Shown here in pieces: positions 55,546 to 64,000 of a stretch of DNA of 64,000 nt. Position 1 is the stretch's first letter, and each line of letters starts with the position of its first letter. Below the pieces are notes generated by a model. It made no database searches. It saw only the letters and a list, made by a program, of their open reading frames with translations, and was not told where the DNA came from. This DNA is from Nematopogon swammerdamellus. Its lineage: Eukaryota; Arthropoda; Insecta; Lepidoptera; Adelidae. The position numbers and the translations under genes are program-made. The stretch covers positions 17,081,395-17,145,394 of the forward strand of contig OX336345.1 in NCBI GenBank assembly GCA_946902875.1. Direction: 5' to 3'.

Positions 55546-56435
55546 ACGCTGGAGCTTAGTTAAGCTTAGTTACGAGGAGCTTAGCACGTTATTAAGGTAA
55601 GTTATTATAATTAATTTATTGAATTTAAAAAATATATAAATTCAGACTTACACCGTTCCTTTATATGAACGCATTTGGATACACTTTTCATAGAGCGTGA
55701 TTCCACTCATATTCTAGTTCATCACTATAGCAAAAGAACGTCTAGGTCTTGTAAATCTTATGAAAAAATGGTCAAAACCTTTTCCTTTCTGTACAAATAA
55801 AAGTTAAATATAAAAAAAAAAACATGTGTTTGGCGGGTAACAAATTTTATTACATACTAAGCGTTCTCTAACGTGGCTCTACACGCTTGCATAAATATTA
55901 TATTTAAAACTTCAATGTTTTAAAAGAAATTTCTAATAGCTAATATGTAAGCAGATTATCATCATTTAGTGGTATAGTTTTTGAATAATTTATATATTAC
56001 AATATATACAGATAATTACAAACCAAAAAGAAGTTGAAATGTAAAAAAAAAATGTTGGAAAATATAGAAATGAATTTATCGAAATGTTATCAAAATTTAA
56101 AAATTCAAACTTACACTGTTCTTTCTTATGGACGCGTACGGTTACACTTTTTATTCAGAACGATTCTACTTACGGTGCACTTTATCACTATACTAAACAG
56201 AACTCTAGATCTACTAAGACTTTTCAAATAATGACCTAAACATTTTCTTCTCCATACAAAAAAAAATTCAAGATTTTTTTTTTAAATATGTGTTTAATGG
56301 ATAGCAACTTATGTTACATATAAAGTGTTCTCTTACATAGCCCTATAAACTTGCATAAAAAGTTTTTCGAAATCTTCAAGTTTGTAAAAAAAAAATCGAA
56401 AGACCTCGGAAGCCGATTCTCAGCCCAGAGTGCGG

Positions 56436-57289
56436 CGTAGCTATAGTAACATCGAAATATGAAATGACGAAATCGAGAGGACCGAAATCCGATCGCGATT
56501 TCGTCTCTATTCTGAATATTTGAATTTCGAAAGCGGACCGAGTTCCAAATTCGAAGACAATTCCAAATGAAGCGCTGTTCTCCCGCCTGCTATTCGCGAG
56601 CATTTCCCACGGGCTGACGCCAGAGTTTCGATTAAAATTTAAGTAGTTACGTGGAATGCATCTCGCTACTGATTTTGGGGTTGAAATACGTTTTTTGTGA
56701 GCGCCATAATGGTGGATAGGAATGTGAAGTTCGTTAAATCGATAATCTAAGCAAGAGTTCTTCAACGGTTTGCAATTTGAGGTTTACAAGGGTGAACTAA
56801 GAGCCTAAACATTTCGTTGATTAACATCACAAGTTGAGTTTAGTAAAATTGATCATCGTGAAAAGATTGGAATTTCGAGCTAATTGAGGAAACAACTTTT
56901 CCAGCTCAGTGACTCGATGTAATTATAAGCGCTCGTTTAACGGATGAAATGTTTTCGCTTAATACTTTTAAAATGAGACGAGAGCATGCTAGCGTACCGC
57001 TGAGAGAGAAAATTCCGCTGGAACCAAAATAATTTAATTTTTTACATACAAAAGTTTTATTATGAAATGGAATATTGTGTAGTGGCGTCTATGTATAATG
57101 AGAGTACCACAGAGCAAGCTGTGGGAAGGCGGCCGCTGATCGCTGTTCTGTGGGGAGCACATATCAAAATATTCCTTTGAGTTTGACGATGAGCACTATC
57201 TCATAAAGAATTCGCCTTTTCCTCAGAAGTGAGCGAATGTCAATAATAGGATATTGAAGAGCAAAGTCGCAGGTATAAGAAATCCCTCA
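56436..57289. other. No gene recognised
   Basis: A 129-codon minus frame (56376-56765) overlaps the arm end; no domain. Confidence 0.4.
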
Positions 57290-57400
57290 ACTACATACAT
57301 ACATACATAATACATACATACACACCACAGGCGGTATCCCGACAAATCGGGATAGGCAGAGTAAGTCAGTTTTGTGCTGCAAAAACTATAGTAAATTATA
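57290..57400 (+). mobile_element. C-family repeat, first part (split copy)
   Basis: CATA tract (57290-57323), ACAGGCGGTATCCCGACAAA, TAGGCAGAGTAAGTCAG, GTGCTGCAAAAACTATAG. The matching downstream part (GCAAAGTATTCCGACAAGAT) stands at 57886-57905, beyond two other repeats. Confidence 0.7.
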
Positions 57401-57433
57401 GAAACACACTGAACATGTATGAACACACTGAAC

Positions 57434-57590
57434 TCTGGCTATGTAAATCGTTCGTGTTTTCCGTCCAGTTCAGTGTAGTCGCCACGACTGAAGGGAAGCA
57501 CTGACATGGGACCTAGTTCAGCAAGGTTTTATGGGCTAACATCACGGATGTCGTAGGTGATGTAGTCAACCGTGTCATTTTCCATAAAAA
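57434..57590 (+). mobile_element. S-family SINE, 3' half
   Basis: GGCTATGTAAATCGTTCGTG through AGTCAACCGTGTCATTTTCC and a short A run, directly joined to the next repeat. Confidence 0.85.
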
Positions 57591-57866
57591 CCGGCCAAGT
57601 GCGAGTCGAACTCGCGCACCGAGGTTTCCGCACCACAGAAAGAACATTGAAAAAAAAACACGTTTTTTACGTTTTCTATTTTTTATTATTTGTTGATATA
57701 TCCGCCATAACAACACATATTCTGTGAAAATTTCAACGGGCTACCTATTACGGTTCAAGAGATATAGCCCTCGGACAGACAGACAGATGGACGGACGGAC
57801 GGACAGACAGACAACGGCGTAGGCTTAGTAATAAGCTTCCGTACGGGATACGGAAACCTAAAAAAG
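57591..57866 (+). mobile_element. G-family repeat, internally deleted
   Basis: Head CCGGCCAAGTGCGAGTCGAA, then a jump to TTGTTGATATATCCGCCATA, GACA/GACG tract and GTACGGGATACGGAAACC. About 120 bases of the middle are missing. Confidence 0.8.
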
Positions 57867-57877
57867 AAATTCATGTT

Positions 57878-57912
57878 TCGCAAAGTATTCCGACAAGATA
57901 ACTATTCCTCGA
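57878..57912 (+). repeat. C-family repeat, second part (split copy)
   Basis: CATGTTTCGCAAAGTATTCC then GACAAGATAACTA, matching 30604-30632. Confidence 0.6.
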
Positions 57913-58009
57913 TAACAATGGGTAGGCATATGGAGGAAAAATAAAAATTGTCTTCATGGCGTAAGCCGTAAGGACTAAAAGGACTACTTTATTATATTTT
58001 TTTTATTGG

Positions 58010-58130
58010 GCTTTACTTTCCGGAGTAATCACCCTTGACAGAGTTTGTAACAGACAGACGGATGGAGGGACATACATCTGACAAAGATTTTATAAGGGTT
58101 CCTGTCAGCATAGCCGGTTAGGGAACACTA
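58010..58130 (+). repeat. GACA-tract repeat tail
   Basis: TTTCCGGAGTAATCACCCTTG, CAGACAGACGGATGG and TATAAGGGTTCCTGTCAGCA resemble the tail at 25911-26037; diverged. Confidence 0.45.
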
Positions 58131-58231
58131 TAAAACATAACCAAATCATCGATGGAAACGCACAACGTTTTAAGTGCCGATAGGTGATTTCGAGGTTAAG
58201 GGGGGTAGGCAAATATCACATCGCATGCTTC

Positions 58232-58332
58232 ACCGTTCGGAACCGGTGTAAAACTGTAGGTCCCTTCCCCTTATTAGGTGGTAGGCTCAAATTGTAGCCG
58301 ACTGGGTTGATACCACCGTACTGGATGTAAGA
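58232..58332 (+). mobile_element. S-family SINE fragment, chimeric junction
   Basis: ACTGTAGGTCCCTTCCCCTT through GGGTTGATACCACCGTACTG, then an abrupt switch to a reversed LINE-derived piece. Confidence 0.7.
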
Positions 58333-58495
58333 TGGCCGCATAGCAGCCTCGGTTGTGTTCTCCTCTAGTCCAGTATAGCCAGCAATCCAGGGAAGTCTCC
58401 GGTATGGCACCTACCTTCTCGGAGGTGATATTGGCTGGTCGGAGCATGCGCTTCGGCCCCTCCAACTCAGCCACCCATACCGGATTACATAAAAA
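58333..58495 (-). pseudogene. LINE-derived fragment, related to 26595-26760
   Basis: The minus frame has MAELEGPKRMLRPANITSEK and ETSLDCWLYWTRGEHN, parallel to the 26.6 kb copy with a one-codon frameshift after TSL. It begins at a poly-A (58487-58498 on the plus strand as A run), marking the 3' end of a retroposon in the opposite sense. Confidence 0.45.
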
Positions 58496-59286
58496 AAAAA
58501 CATCGTATTAACCTAACCATAGCCATATTTCAAGTGATTTAAACTATAATTTATATGCTTACAGTAATGTAAAGATTCAAGGTATAATGTGAATACATTA
58601 TTGTGTAATGTAATTTTCTAAATTATCTGAAAAATAAGTGGGTGAAAAGTGCTAAAAACATGGCTATGATTAGGATAATACGATGTGATGTTTGTCCAGT
58701 ACCCCCTTACGTTTTAACAATTAAATCCTAAATCTCCTTTTCGGCACTTACTTAAACTCTCTTTTGCCTTTACACCGACATACCTGTCTATATCAAAAGC
58801 TATCTATGCATATAAAAAAAATCATAACTCGTTTTCATATACCTATATTAGTCCGAGTAAAATGTATGACTTTTTTTAATCGTGCAAAACAACGCCCAAG
58901 GTCACCACTCACCCGATCGCCCTTGAGTGCAATCAAGGACGAAGGTGTGAGTGGACCTCGTCTACCTCAACTCTCTCAAGCATCTGCGCCGCCGCCGCCG
59001 CGCCCCGGGAGAGAAGGACAAGGCAGAACACTTCACACGGGCACTCATGCTCTTAGGGTTCTGACAATAAATTGGGCAAAGAAATCTATTGTGCGACTCC
59101 GTTACTCCGCTGTCTGTCTGTCAGTCACAAGGTTTGTAAAAGTATTTATAAATTGATTTAACTTACTTGAGTGATTTTATTCTTACTATTACTTTTGATT
59201 TTATGTGGTCAGTTGAGTGAGTGTGGGAATTGAAGGTAAAATAATTAATAAAATGAATACTTATTAATAATACCATGTAAGTACAG
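58496..59286. other. No gene recognised
   Basis: A 130-codon plus frame (58764-59156) includes a proline-rich stretch from a CCG microsatellite (58987-59002); no domain. Confidence 0.4.
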
Positions 59287-59288
59287 TA

Positions 59289-59448
59289 CCCGGCAGCAAA
59301 TAATGAAGATCGAGCTTTAGAAAGAGATAATCTGCTTGTAGAGCGTCGTCTCTGTCACACGAACTCGCACGTCCCTGTGCGACAAGGACGACGCTCTACA
59401 ACCGGATTGTCTCTTTTTAAAGCTTGATGTTCATTATTTACTGCCGGG
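59289..59448. mobile_element. P-family palindromic MITE, complete, TA duplication
   Basis: CCCGGCAGCAAATAATGAAG on the left and its near-complement TTCATTATTTACTGCCGGG on the right, TA on both sides (59287-59288 and 59449-59450). Nearly the whole 160 bp is one hairpin around GAACTCGCACGTC. A TA duplication fits Tc1/mariner-type elements. Other copies: 29235-29366 and 36036-36128. Confidence 0.85.
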
Positions 59449-59516
59449 TAGCGTAGTTAAATTAAAATCATATTTGTGTTAATACACATAAATCACATAT
59501 AAAATACAAATAAATA

Positions 59517-59977
59517 TATACAACGTGTCTCAAAACTCAACGTCAAGCGGGAACCAGGGAGTAGGCCAGTTTATGACTACCCAGGGAAAAATAAGAATAA
59601 AGATCGGAGTCATTTGTTTATTATGATATATATATGATATATATTTATATTTTTTTGAAAAACGTTGAAAATTTTACTTAATATTATTTTTTTTAATAAA
59701 ACTGTGGGCATTTTGGTTTATTCGGGATACTGATCAATAGCAGAGTTATTTAGGCTACCAATAAAACAATTTATAACAATTATGTTTGCAAATTTATAGT
59801 CGTAGTAGGTACCTAAAAATGTTGTACGAGATGTCAATTTTCAACGTTTTTCAAAAAATGCTCATATCATAAAAAACAAATGACTCAGATTTTTTTTTCT
59901 TATTTTTCCCTGGGTAGTCATAAACTGGCCTACTCCTTGGTTCCCGCTTGACGTTGAGTTTTGGGACACGTTGTATA
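59517..59977. mobile_element. Foldback MITE with about 145-bp inverted ends
   Basis: Left: TATACAACGTGTCTCAAAAC, AACGTCAAGCGGGAACCAGG, GGCCAGTTTATGACTACCC, AAAACGTTGAAAATT. The right end is its complement with few changes. Spacer AT-rich, about 165 bp. 461 bp in all, no coding. TA-rich ends prevent exact placement of the target duplication. Confidence 0.85.
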
Positions 59978-60019
59978 TTTGTCCACCCAGGCATTATAGA
60001 AAAATAGTTTTAACTGTAT

Positions 60020-60244
60020 CTAGGTGGCAGGGTTTAAACCGTTCGTGTTGATACCACTGCACTGAATGAAATTTCAGTCGAAACGGCTATGTAAATAGTT
60101 CGTGTTTTCCGTCCAGTTCAGTGTAGCCGGCACGACCAAAGGGAAGCACTGACACGACAATTAATTCACCGTGGTGTTATGGGCTAACATCACGGATGTC
60201 GTCGTAGGTGATGTAGACAACCGTGTCAGTTTCCATAAAAAAAG
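60020..60244 (+). mobile_element. S-family SINE, 5'-truncated
   Basis: TAGGTGGCAGGGTTTAAACC to GTAGACAACCGTGTCAGTTT and poly-A. Contains a duplicated GTC (GATGTCGTCGTAGGTGATG). Confidence 0.85.
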
Positions 60245-60603
60245 AATTATAACTGAAAACCAGCACTGTCGGGTTAAGATGTGCATCGAAGCAACCCTAG
60301 AAAATGCTGAGTCACGACTGCCTTTGAAATCGATTATTTACATAATATGTTGGCTGTTACCACTCGCTTTCAAAATTTGTTTGCCAAATTACTGTACGAT
60401 AAATCTTTTAAGGGCATATCTTTATGTGGAATGCGATTGAGATGGCGTCAATTTAAGTAGGTAGTCTTGACATTTTACTGTCGCCCCGTGAACTCGTGGC
60501 ATCCACTTATATAAAGTAGTAAAAAGACAAATTACACGCGGCCCCGGCGAGATTGCGCTATCTCTGGGACAGTCTGTGGGTTCCGTTCGTGTGAGTTTAG
60601 GGT

Positions 60604-60760
60604 TGTCTCCGTTCATATTTTTATTGTTATAATTTTATTAATTTATTTACACATTTCTTCTTATATAAATTTTAAATCTTATTGTTATTATTTTATACAT
60701 TTATTTACTTACACATTTTTTTGAAACTTATATACTATATAAAACATACAAATTAAATAT
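60604..60760 (+). repeat. Two diverged tandem units of about 60 bp
   Basis: TTTATTGTTATAATTTTATT ... ATTTATTTACACATTTCTTC and CTTATTGTTATTATTTTATA ... ATTTACTTACACATTTTTTT. Confidence 0.6.
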
Positions 60761-60768
60761 AAAACGAA

Positions 60769-61119
60769 ATGGATTTTCCACCACCGGCGGCGGCGGAGCG
60801 AGCCCAGGCTACCGATGGTCGGATCCCAAAGAGAGGAACCTCCGGACGATGCGAGCAGTGTCAAGCAGGGCTGCCTTCTGTATCTGTTATTGTCATTACT
60901 ATTGTTTTAGTATACACTAGCAGCTTTAAGCTGATGCGTGTACTTTGTATGTTGAGTGCACTTGATTCACACTTGTATTTGTTTGTTATTTTATTATGTA
61001 TAATTATTTATTATTTAGTAGCCCTAAATGATTTTATCCAACTGGTTTTTAAAACCGTAACTGAGATAGCACTTATACTTCCTTGGGGAAATTTATTCCA
61101 GGAGTTCTTCCTTAAATAA
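60769..61119 (+). CDS. Orphan frame, 116 codons, function unknown
   Basis: Starts MDFPPPAAAERAQATDGRIP; the first 34 residues have GC-rich coding-like composition and a CEQC pair. It then turns into two hydrophobic stretches (about 39-55 and 69-88) typical of frames in AT-rich DNA. A TATA-like TATATAAAG lies at 60510, about 260 bases upstream, and a Kozak-like AACGAAATG precedes the start. It could be the 5' end of a retroelement ORF1 or a lost exon joined to non-coding DNA. Function not inferred. Confidence 0.25.
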   Translation: MDFPPPAAAERAQATDGRIPKRGTSGRCEQCQAGLPSVSVIVITIVLVYTSSFKLMRVLCMLSALDSHLYLFVILLCIIIYYLVALNDFIQLVFKTVTEIALILPWGNLFQEFFLK

Positions 61120-61195
61120 ATTACTTCCTGGGGTTTGAATTGAAACTAGTTTGGTTGAGTTTTAGCGATTTTAGTTTTTTATTACACATAATTAA

Positions 61196-61365
61196 CGACT
61201 GGCGGCTGTGGACAGGAAACGGAGTGTGGGAAGACCACACGCCAGGTGGGACGACGTCATCAAGTACGTCGGCGGAAAGCAGTGGCTCCATCCGTACCGC
61301 TGAAGGCCGAGAGGACTTTACAAAAATTGAAGAGGCGTATGTCTAGCAATGGACTCATACATGCA
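61196..61365 (+). pseudogene. RTE-type LINE C-terminal scrap
   Basis: GACTGGCGGCTGTGGACAGG to GAAGAGGCGTATGTCTAGCA; encodes KRSVGRPHARWDD with frameshifts and a stop within the YVQQW motif. Confidence 0.8.
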
Positions 61366-61446
61366 CTGAATCTTTGAGATGGTAACTTGGTAGTCTAGCT
61401 GTGTTTAAAAGTAGGTACTCACTATACGCATATGACATTCTAGAAT

Positions 61447-61485
61447 GGACCATGACCAGCAGTGGACTGACTGACTGACTGAATT
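61447..61485 (+). repeat. RTE LINE tail with CTGA repeat
   Basis: GACCAGCAGTGGACTGACTG followed by ACTGACTGAA: the last bases of an RTE copy detached from its body. Confidence 0.6.
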
Positions 61486-61783
61486 ATTGAATTAACTATG
61501 GTACAGTACGGTAAGTTAGAATGAATGAAAAAGGATGTAGGCGCAGATTTTACAATGTTACGACCACGGGTTATAACATTGTTTCTGATTTCAAGCCCAC
61601 CCTAATACACATAATTTGACAATTGAAGTAACTAACAATAAAAATAAAAACGAGAATATAGTATAACCAATAACAAACAATAACCAAGGAACAACATTAT
61701 AACAACAAATTGAAAGAAGAAAAAAAAAGATATAATAAACTCATGATCTTAACCAATTTGGATAGTGTCATCGCATTTGTAAC

Positions 61784-61870
61784 CCCCGCATGCGGCCGAA
61801 TGTCTATGGGCGTCGTTAGTCACCATAAGAGTGGATCAGCACCACATGTTGCGCTTACTATAAGTAAAAT
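61784..61870 (+). mobile_element. Jockey A LINE 3' tail
   Basis: CCCCGCATGCGGCCGAATGT, GGGCGTCGTTAGTCACCATA and CACATGTTGCGCTTACTATA match the end of 48838-49412. Confidence 0.75.
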
Positions 61871-61974
61871 ATATATTTGTATTTTCTACTGATATTTTTT
61901 TGTTTCCTTAATTTTTTTAGCAGTTGCGTTTCATGAAATTGTTATTTGATTTTTTCATGCTTTACTCTAATTTC

Positions 61975-62170
61975 AGGCAAAAAGCCCGGTGAAAGGAGAG
62001 CGCAGCCCTGGCGCAGAAGAAATAATTTAACGCTAGCCCAATTTATCTACCGGCATGCAATGGGTCCGGACGATAAGACTCATTTTTTATCGGTCGCTTT
62101 CGTTGGCTTCGGCAGAGGAAAAATGGAAAAGATTGAAAAAATAAATCCACGATTTTTTACGGAAATATAG
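61975..62170 (+). CDS. Candidate 3' terminal exon, unknown protein
   Basis: A good splice acceptor (CATGCTTTACTCTAATTTCAG, ending at 61976) is followed by an open stretch of about 63 codons to a TAG at 62168. Residues include KKPGERRAQPWRRRNN, LAQFIYRHAMGPDDKTHF and LSVAFVGFGRGKMEKIEK. The composition is more protein-like than other frames here and codon use is mixed rather than AT-driven. I recognise no domain; it may be a host exon, an old processed fragment or chance. Confidence 0.25.
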
Positions 62171-62422
62171 ACAAGGTGCGAAAAAGTTTATTAGACTCTA
62201 CCATAATACAAGGTCAAACTTCTAAAACAAACTTGAAAAACAAGTCAAACTTCTAGTGTCCGATGCCAAATACGACTTTGGTGACGACAGCATAAGGTTC
62301 AACCACAGAACATTATCTTTGGGTTCAACTTTGAACCGTGAAAGTTATGACTGTTCGCAAAAATTATGCGACATCATGAAGGTGCAATAGAACGGGATAA
62401 TTTTTTTTGAGATAATACGTCA

Positions 62423-62498
62423 CAGTCCGGTGGCGTAGTTGGTTATCGCGTTGGCGGCTCAAGCCAGAGACCCAGGTTCGAATCCTGGCCGGGATGTA
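62423..62498 (+). tRNA. tRNA-like sequence, probable pseudogene or SINE head
   Basis: Has GGTGGCGTAGTTGGTTATCG (box A) and a perfect T arm CCAGGTTCGAATCCTGG. The acceptor pairs AGTCCGG with CCGGGAT with one mismatch and a wobble. The anticodon loop GGCTCAA lacks the invariant T before a CTC anticodon. No CCA-independent evidence of function; a T-rich terminator-like run (ATTTTTTTC) follows at once, so polymerase III transcription is possible. Confidence 0.45.
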
Positions 62499-64000
62499 TT
62501 TTTTTCAATGATTTTCGCTTTGCATTTTTCTATTAAAAATATATAGTCTACAATGTTGCGAGCTCAGCCGCGGGCAAAAAGGTAGTGGTCCTATAAATGA
62601 CTTTAAAAATAGAAACACACATGAAAAGATTGCCTGAAGAAAAGGTATTATTCTTATTTCGTATTTATACGGTTTTCTTCATTCTTTTATCGAACATAAA
62701 AAATGATTTAAAATAATATCACAAAGAGTTTTGCACTTTCAGCAAATGAATACGCAATTTGACCAAGGAGACTATTATGTAAATTCAACATGCTACTCTT
62801 GAGTTGTACGTGTATAAATTATATGAAAAACAGAACACTGAGCATTTTAACTTGCGAATCTGAATGAACTAAGAACAGCAACTAATTTTCCTACAGAATA
62901 TTCCGAGAATAATAACTCCGGAGCTAATTTACGTAGCTCTAACTTACATCAAGCAACAGGTGTGAATTGTATTCCTCTACTTTGTTTCCTTTGGCGGTGT
63001 AAATAATTTGAATTTCATCTCTTTGTCGAGCCGCGTAGCACGCCAAAAACCAAATACTCTTTTAATGCTTTTTACCAGACTATTATTTTGTGTTAGCGTT
63101 TGCTTCAATTCAGCCATACAAATTGACCACACGAACTTTGTCAAAAGCGTCGTTAACGAATTGTATAAATTCGATTTGCAAATTGCAAAATGAAGGCAAC
63201 GAATACGAATATATTCAGTCGAATCGTTGCTCTAAATTTAATTTAGATTTTTTAAACGTATCGCGTGCCTTAACTGTAGTTTAAGGGAAGTGGGAGTGCT
63301 CGTGTTCCGACACAACATAGGACACTACATCATAGGTATATCTCAAACCATATTCTACGACCATTGATCCATAAGTCTAATCCTAACCTCTCACATTATT
63401 TTTCGTATAATATTTTTGAATAATTAGTTCTAAATTCAAAAAGAATGTGAATCAACCTATGCGATGTTTAACTAAGTTTCTAAGTTTCTGATTGTGTTCT
63501 CACAAAGTGTTCTCTGTTATCAAAAATGACAGTATGGTGCTGGGGTCCACTTAATTCGCATTACCTACCACCAAGTTAAAGGGTAAAATAAAATAATCTT
63601 AGATTGAATTTCCTCTATTGTTTACATCTATTACCTATGATTGTACAGTATATGTATTAGGTACCCAAAGGTATTCTGTTTGAGGCATTAATTGTTACCT
63701 TTTGTTCCTATTTTATTTCAGTGCAATAAATATATACAATACAATAAAATATATTAGATCACATATTATCTGACAACGCTCATATTATATTCCAACGTTA
63801 AATCAGAAATTGAAATAGAAACATCTGTCTCCTTCTTCCCACGTAATCCTTTGAATAACCAGTTCTAAATTCAAATTCCAAACCGAATATGAATCGACCT
63901 CTGCAATCTTCAACGAACTTCTCGCACAGGTGATACGCTGGAAAGCAGTGTGGTGTAATCGCTCCCGTGCTCGCAGGAGACAGGGTCTGGGGTCTCACAG
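62499..64000. other. No gene recognised
   Basis: AT-rich to the window edge, with small frames only. Confidence 0.4.

Larger units (their letters stand above)
52496..56435. mobile_element. 3.9-kb inverted repeat (foldback-like), unclassified
   Basis: The segment 52496-54272 returns as reverse complement at 54660-56435; arms are 1777 and 1776 bp and visibly about 95% identical, with scattered substitutions and small homopolymer indels. The unique spacer is 387 bp. Outer limits are GCACTCTGGGCTGAGAATCG on the left and its complement on the right; no target duplication was found. Each arm holds, from outside in, two diverged tandem units, an RTE-LINE 3' end, a hammerhead-like motif and the end of a reading frame. 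It may be a transposon of unknown class or an inverted segmental duplication. Confidence 0.85.
54660..56435 (-). repeat. Right arm of the 3.9-kb inverted repeat
   Basis: Reverse complement of the left arm in all its parts, including the period-464 tandem pair (now at about 55640-56360). Confidence 0.85.

Noticed and set aside
58764..59156. 130-codon plus frame with proline-rich region
   Set aside because: The proline run comes from a CCG microsatellite and the rest has no protein-like pattern.

Overview
This 64 kb window looks like AT-rich, non-genic DNA (intergenic or deep intronic) from a lepidopteran insect (moth or butterfly). The evidence is the repeat content: RTE-type LINE 3' ends with an EAYVQQWT-like C-terminus and a CTGA tail, jockey-like LINE 3' ends, a BEL/Pao polyprotein, dispersed GGCCAAGTGCGAGTCG repeats of the kind abundant in Lepidoptera, and a SINE whose head matches insect 5S rRNA. 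I found no complete, confidently recognisable host protein gene, rRNA gene, CRISPR array or bacterial-type operon. Almost all longer reading frames are decayed transposon pieces or chance frames. One short candidate 3' exon (61975-62170) and one orphan frame (60769-61119) remain unexplained. Family assignments were made by eye; no database search was run.

Layout. 1-890: 3' end of a BEL/Pao retrotransposon with its LTR. 970-9290: hairpins, small MITEs, two copies of the G repeat, and jockey LINE tails that meet head to head near 6089. 9290-10448: a MITE with TTA target duplication, itself interrupted by a hAT-like element with an 8-bp duplication. 10.4-13.5 kb: little recognisable. 13.5-16.8 kb: an RTE tail, the L repeat, short tandem repeats, a reverse SINE and a long near-perfect palindrome. 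19.7-26.5 kb: SINE, several G repeats, and a five-unit tandem array of about 313 bp ending in a GACA tract and hairpin. 26.6-34.3 kb: LINE pieces, a palindromic MITE, a C repeat, a 938-bp hAT-like element with perfect 8-bp duplications, the best full-length SINE and a jockey relic. 34.3-39.7 kb: the quietest stretch. 39.7-50.6 kb: many SINE copies (one split by a LINE), foldback MITEs and the longest jockey relic. 52.5-56.4 kb: a 3.9-kb inverted repeat with arms of about 1.78 kb. 57-62.5 kb: nested SINE/G/C repeats, two inverted-repeat MITEs, RTE and jockey tails and a tRNA-like sequence.

Repeat labels used here. S = SINE with tRNA-like and 5S-like head, more than a dozen copies or fragments. 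G = repeat starting GGCCAAGTGCGAGTCG, with a GACA tract and terminal CCGTA hairpin. C = repeat with a CATA tract and a TATCCCGACAA core. K = a four-copy repeat with GCGAGCGTCA and TTCACTCCAGC. L = repeat with ACCGACTTCCAAAAAAGG. P = palindromic MITE of about 160 bp. Q = repeat found at 15.6 and 26.3 kb. T = repeat with GGTTGAGTGAGATCG. Jockey A and B = two jockey-like LINE subfamilies. The letters are local labels, not database names. The main interest lies in the transposons: several nested insertions give a readable relative order of events, and the large inverted repeat carries an unrecognised coding segment and a hammerhead-like motif.
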